Both the position numbers and the translations under genes were made by a program. Shown piece by piece: positions 62,461-64,000 of a stretch of DNA of 64,000 nt; within the stretch, counting starts at the first letter, position 1, and each line of letters opens with the position of its first letter. The DNA is taken from positions 62,001-126,000 of the forward strand of contig CBDFHU010000161.1 of the NCBI GenBank assembly GCA_965247375.1, in the 5' to 3' direction. Under the pieces are notes generated by a model. That model was not told where the DNA came from and ran no database searches. It saw nothing but the letters and a program-made list of their open reading frames with translations. This DNA comes from Arsenicibacter sp965247375 (GTDB lineage: Bacteria > Bacteroidota > Bacteroidia > Cytophagales > Spirosomataceae).

Positions 62461-62462
62461 TG
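62431..62462 (+). promoter_or_regulatory. Promoter of the GH13-like gene, predicting a leaderless mRNA
   Basis: -33 TTG (62431-62433), 21-bp spacer, -7 TACATTTG (62455-62462). The ATG at 62467 follows by 4 bp, so transcription would start at or within the first codon. Confidence 0.55.
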
Positions 62463-62466
62463 CGAT

Positions 62467-64000
62467 ATGCCTACCCCCATCGAACTTCTGCAAGCCGACT
62501 GGCAACAAAACTACGCCCGATACACGGATGTTTATCAACAGGGCGAAAGTTCCTTTATTCCCCGCTTACTGCCGCAGATGGCCGTACAGTTTTCGGTTTT
62601 TAAAACCCTGGGGATTCTTCATAACCGCCTGGGCAACGATCTGCTCCGCCGGGCACTCGACCCGACCGAGACGATACCCAGCCCGATGGCTAAACGACCG
62701 GACGGCTCGTGGATTAAACGCAGCAATATGGTTGGCGTCAATGTGCGGACCATCGGCTCGTTCTGGAACGTGATCAACTACGTTCTGACCCTGCCCGCCT
62801 GCCACGACAGCATTCACCTCCTGCCCATCTGGGAACCGGGTGTTGTGGGTAGTCTGTACGGCATGGTCAGCTGGCAGATCAATCCCGAATTTTTCAGCGT
62901 TGAACTGGCTAAATATGTACCGGCCCTTGATACGGTCGAAAAACAGTTGAAAGTGGTCACCAACCTGCTGCACGCCATGGGCCGCACCGTCGGAATGGAT
63001 GTGATTCCGCATACCGACCGGTTTTCGGAAATGGCGCTGGTTTACCCCCGCTTTTTTGAATGGGTCAAACGCAGTACCACACCGCCCATTATGCTGATTG
63101 ACCAGACCGAGGGGGTGTATAAAGATGTTGAAAAAGCTATCTGGAACTGGCTGACAACTGCCGGTTTTACCCATAAAGAGCCCTATCCGATCACGGCTGA
63201 TGTCTTTTTTGACCCGCAATCCTTCCTGACCGATGCACAGCGCCATGCCATTCTGTTCGGCTATCCGGGCGATTACGGCGGGCGGTTGAACCGGCGGCTG
63301 CAACTGATTCAGCATCTGGTAAAGCAGGGCTTTGAAACGGTACCGATGACCATGGCCCCTCCCTATCGTGGCCTGCACATCAATCCCGAATCGTTTGTCA
63401 TTGACGATTATGACCAGAAGTGGTACCAATACGAATTTGATGAGCCACAGGCCATGTCACGGGTTTTCGGGCCACTGGCACGCTATAAATTCCACCATAG
63501 CAAAGACGATAACCGGTACTGGGTACTCGATTTCGACCGGCCAAACCATTCCGTCTGGCAGTACGTCTGTCAGAAGTTCCACGAATGCCAGCGCGCCTAT
63601 AATTTCGATTTTATGCGGGGCGACATGGCCCATGTCCAGATGCGGCCGGAGGGTGTACCGGCAACACCGGATGCGTTTTATGACCCCTTGCTCGCTATCA
63701 AGACCTATGTGCAGCAGCAGGGCGTAACACATTTCGCCTTCTTTGCTGAAACGTTTCTGGTCGAGCCCGACTTTATGGGATACGGCGACGAATTTGACCA
63801 TTTGGAGGCGATTTCCGCTGATTCAACGCTCGGAGATCTACAGTCGGCAGCCGTTACTTCGCCCGAATTTACGGAACGGTTTACTTTATACGACAGGCTG
63901 TTGCGTACCCGCCGGTTTGCGCCCAACTTTACGGTTATGACCGCCGATAAGGATGATCCCCGCTTTGACGAATTTTACCGGACCGGCAACGTTTTCCGGT
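62467..64000 (+). CDS. GH13-like glycosidase, N-terminal part (cut by right edge)
   Basis: The ATG at 62467 opens 511 codons without a stop to the window edge. It resembles alpha-amylase-type barrels: LLPIWEPGVVGSLYG, VGMDVIPHTDRFSE (region I like), YNFDFMRGDMAHVQ (region II with Asp as nucleophile candidate), then AFFAETFLV (Glu as acid/base candidate). There is no signal peptide, so the product is probably cytoplasmic. The N-terminal 100 residues are not typical of standard amylases; a specialised subfamily is likely. It shares no motif blocks with the GlgE fragment at the left edge beyond the fold. Confidence 0.75.
   Translation, partial: MPTPIELLQADWQQNYARYTDVYQQGESSFIPRLLPQMAVQFSVFKTLGILHNRLGNDLLRRALDPTETIPSPMAKRPDGSWIKRSNMVGVNVRTIGSFWNVINYVLTLPACHDSIHLLPIWEPGVVGSLYGMVSWQINPEFFSVELAKYVPALDTVEKQLKVVTNLLHAMGRTVGMDVIPHTDRFSEMALVYPRFFEWVKRSTTPPIMLIDQTEGVYKDVEKAIWNWLTTAGFTHKEPYPITADVFFDPQSFLTDAQRHAILFGYPGDYGGRLNRRLQLIQHLVKQGFETVPMTMAPPYRGLHINPESFVIDDYDQKWYQYEFDEPQAMSRVFGPLARYKFHHSKDDNRYWVLDFDRPNHSVWQYVCQKFHECQRAYNFDFMRGDMAHVQMRPEGVPATPDAFYDPLLAIKTYVQQQGVTHFAFFAETFLVEPDFMGYGDEFDHLEAISADSTLGDLQSAAVTSPEFTERFTLYDRLLRTRRFAPNFTVMTADKDDPRFDEFYRTGNVFR

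Noticed and set aside
1..64000. A glycogen/alpha-glucan gene cluster linking the GH13 genes at the two edges
   Set aside because: They are 62 kb apart with unrelated genes between, so no link is supported.

Overview
The window reads as a chromosomal segment of a Bacteroidota bacterium, most likely order Cytophagales and Spirosoma-like. The signs are: many promoters with the Bacteroidota -7 motif TAnnTTTG and a -33 TTG 18-21 bp upstream; weak Shine-Dalgarno sequences; giant secreted repeat proteins; LVIVD-repeat lipoproteins; a tricorn-type S41 protease; paired secreted amidohydrolases; and a membrane pyrophosphatase. The taxon is inferred from gene content, not from a marker-gene search. I saw no rRNA or tRNA gene, insertion sequence, phage gene or CRISPR array.

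Layout. 1-6.6 kb: the N-terminal part of GlgE (cut by the left edge), then prs, rplY (L25/CTC), a ferredoxin-NADP reductase plus [2Fe-2S] ferredoxin operon, and hppA. 6.7-9.2 kb: corA and an L,D-transpeptidase. 9.2-12 kb: a minus-strand stress island (ABM monooxygenase, DJ-1/PfpI protein, SDR oxidoreductase, Crp/Fnr regulator). Two promoters here carry perfect TGTGA-N6-TCACA operators in superimposable architectures. 12-16.5 kb: two secreted amidohydrolases. 16.7-22.4 kb: an approximately 1880-residue protein with three six-bladed NHL propellers, each set inside an Ig-like domain. 22.4-28.4 kb: CCTGCCAA direct repeats phased at about 21 bp in front of the NHL gene and again in front of an ECF sigma factor; an Lrp regulator; a tricorn protease homologue; and a 700-bp gene-free region with an orphan terminator. 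28.4-34.1 kb: a glutaminase-A-like protein, a GH2 hydrolase and an unusual J-domain protein. 34.4-50.3 kb: two tandem paralogous giant adhesin-like proteins (3034 and 2155 aa) that differ by almost exactly six copies of a 147-residue repeat. 50.4-57.6 kb: an acyl-CoA carboxylase beta subunit, an OMP/LVIVD/LVIVD/OMP gene cluster, a subtilisin-like lipoprotein and a DUF819 transporter-like protein. 57.7-64 kb: lepA, a frameshifted nucleotidyltransferase with a small overlapping partner, a GNAT acetyltransferase, a small secreted protein, an FAD oxidoreductase and a GH13-like protein cut by the right edge.

How it fits together. Housekeeping genes (prs, rplY, hppA, corA, lepA, pccB) are interspersed with cell-surface systems. 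The most distinctive content is the giant surface proteins and their regulatory DNA: shared promoter blocks, phased direct repeats, very long perfect hairpins at gene ends, homogenised repeat arrays and a duplicated gene-end relic. The most complete local circuit is the Crp/Fnr regulator with its two operators. The best candidates for undescribed biology are this operator pair, the 21-bp-phased repeats, the propeller-in-Ig architecture, the split LVIVD propeller flanked by two related outer-membrane proteins, and the nucleotidyltransferase/small-protein pair.
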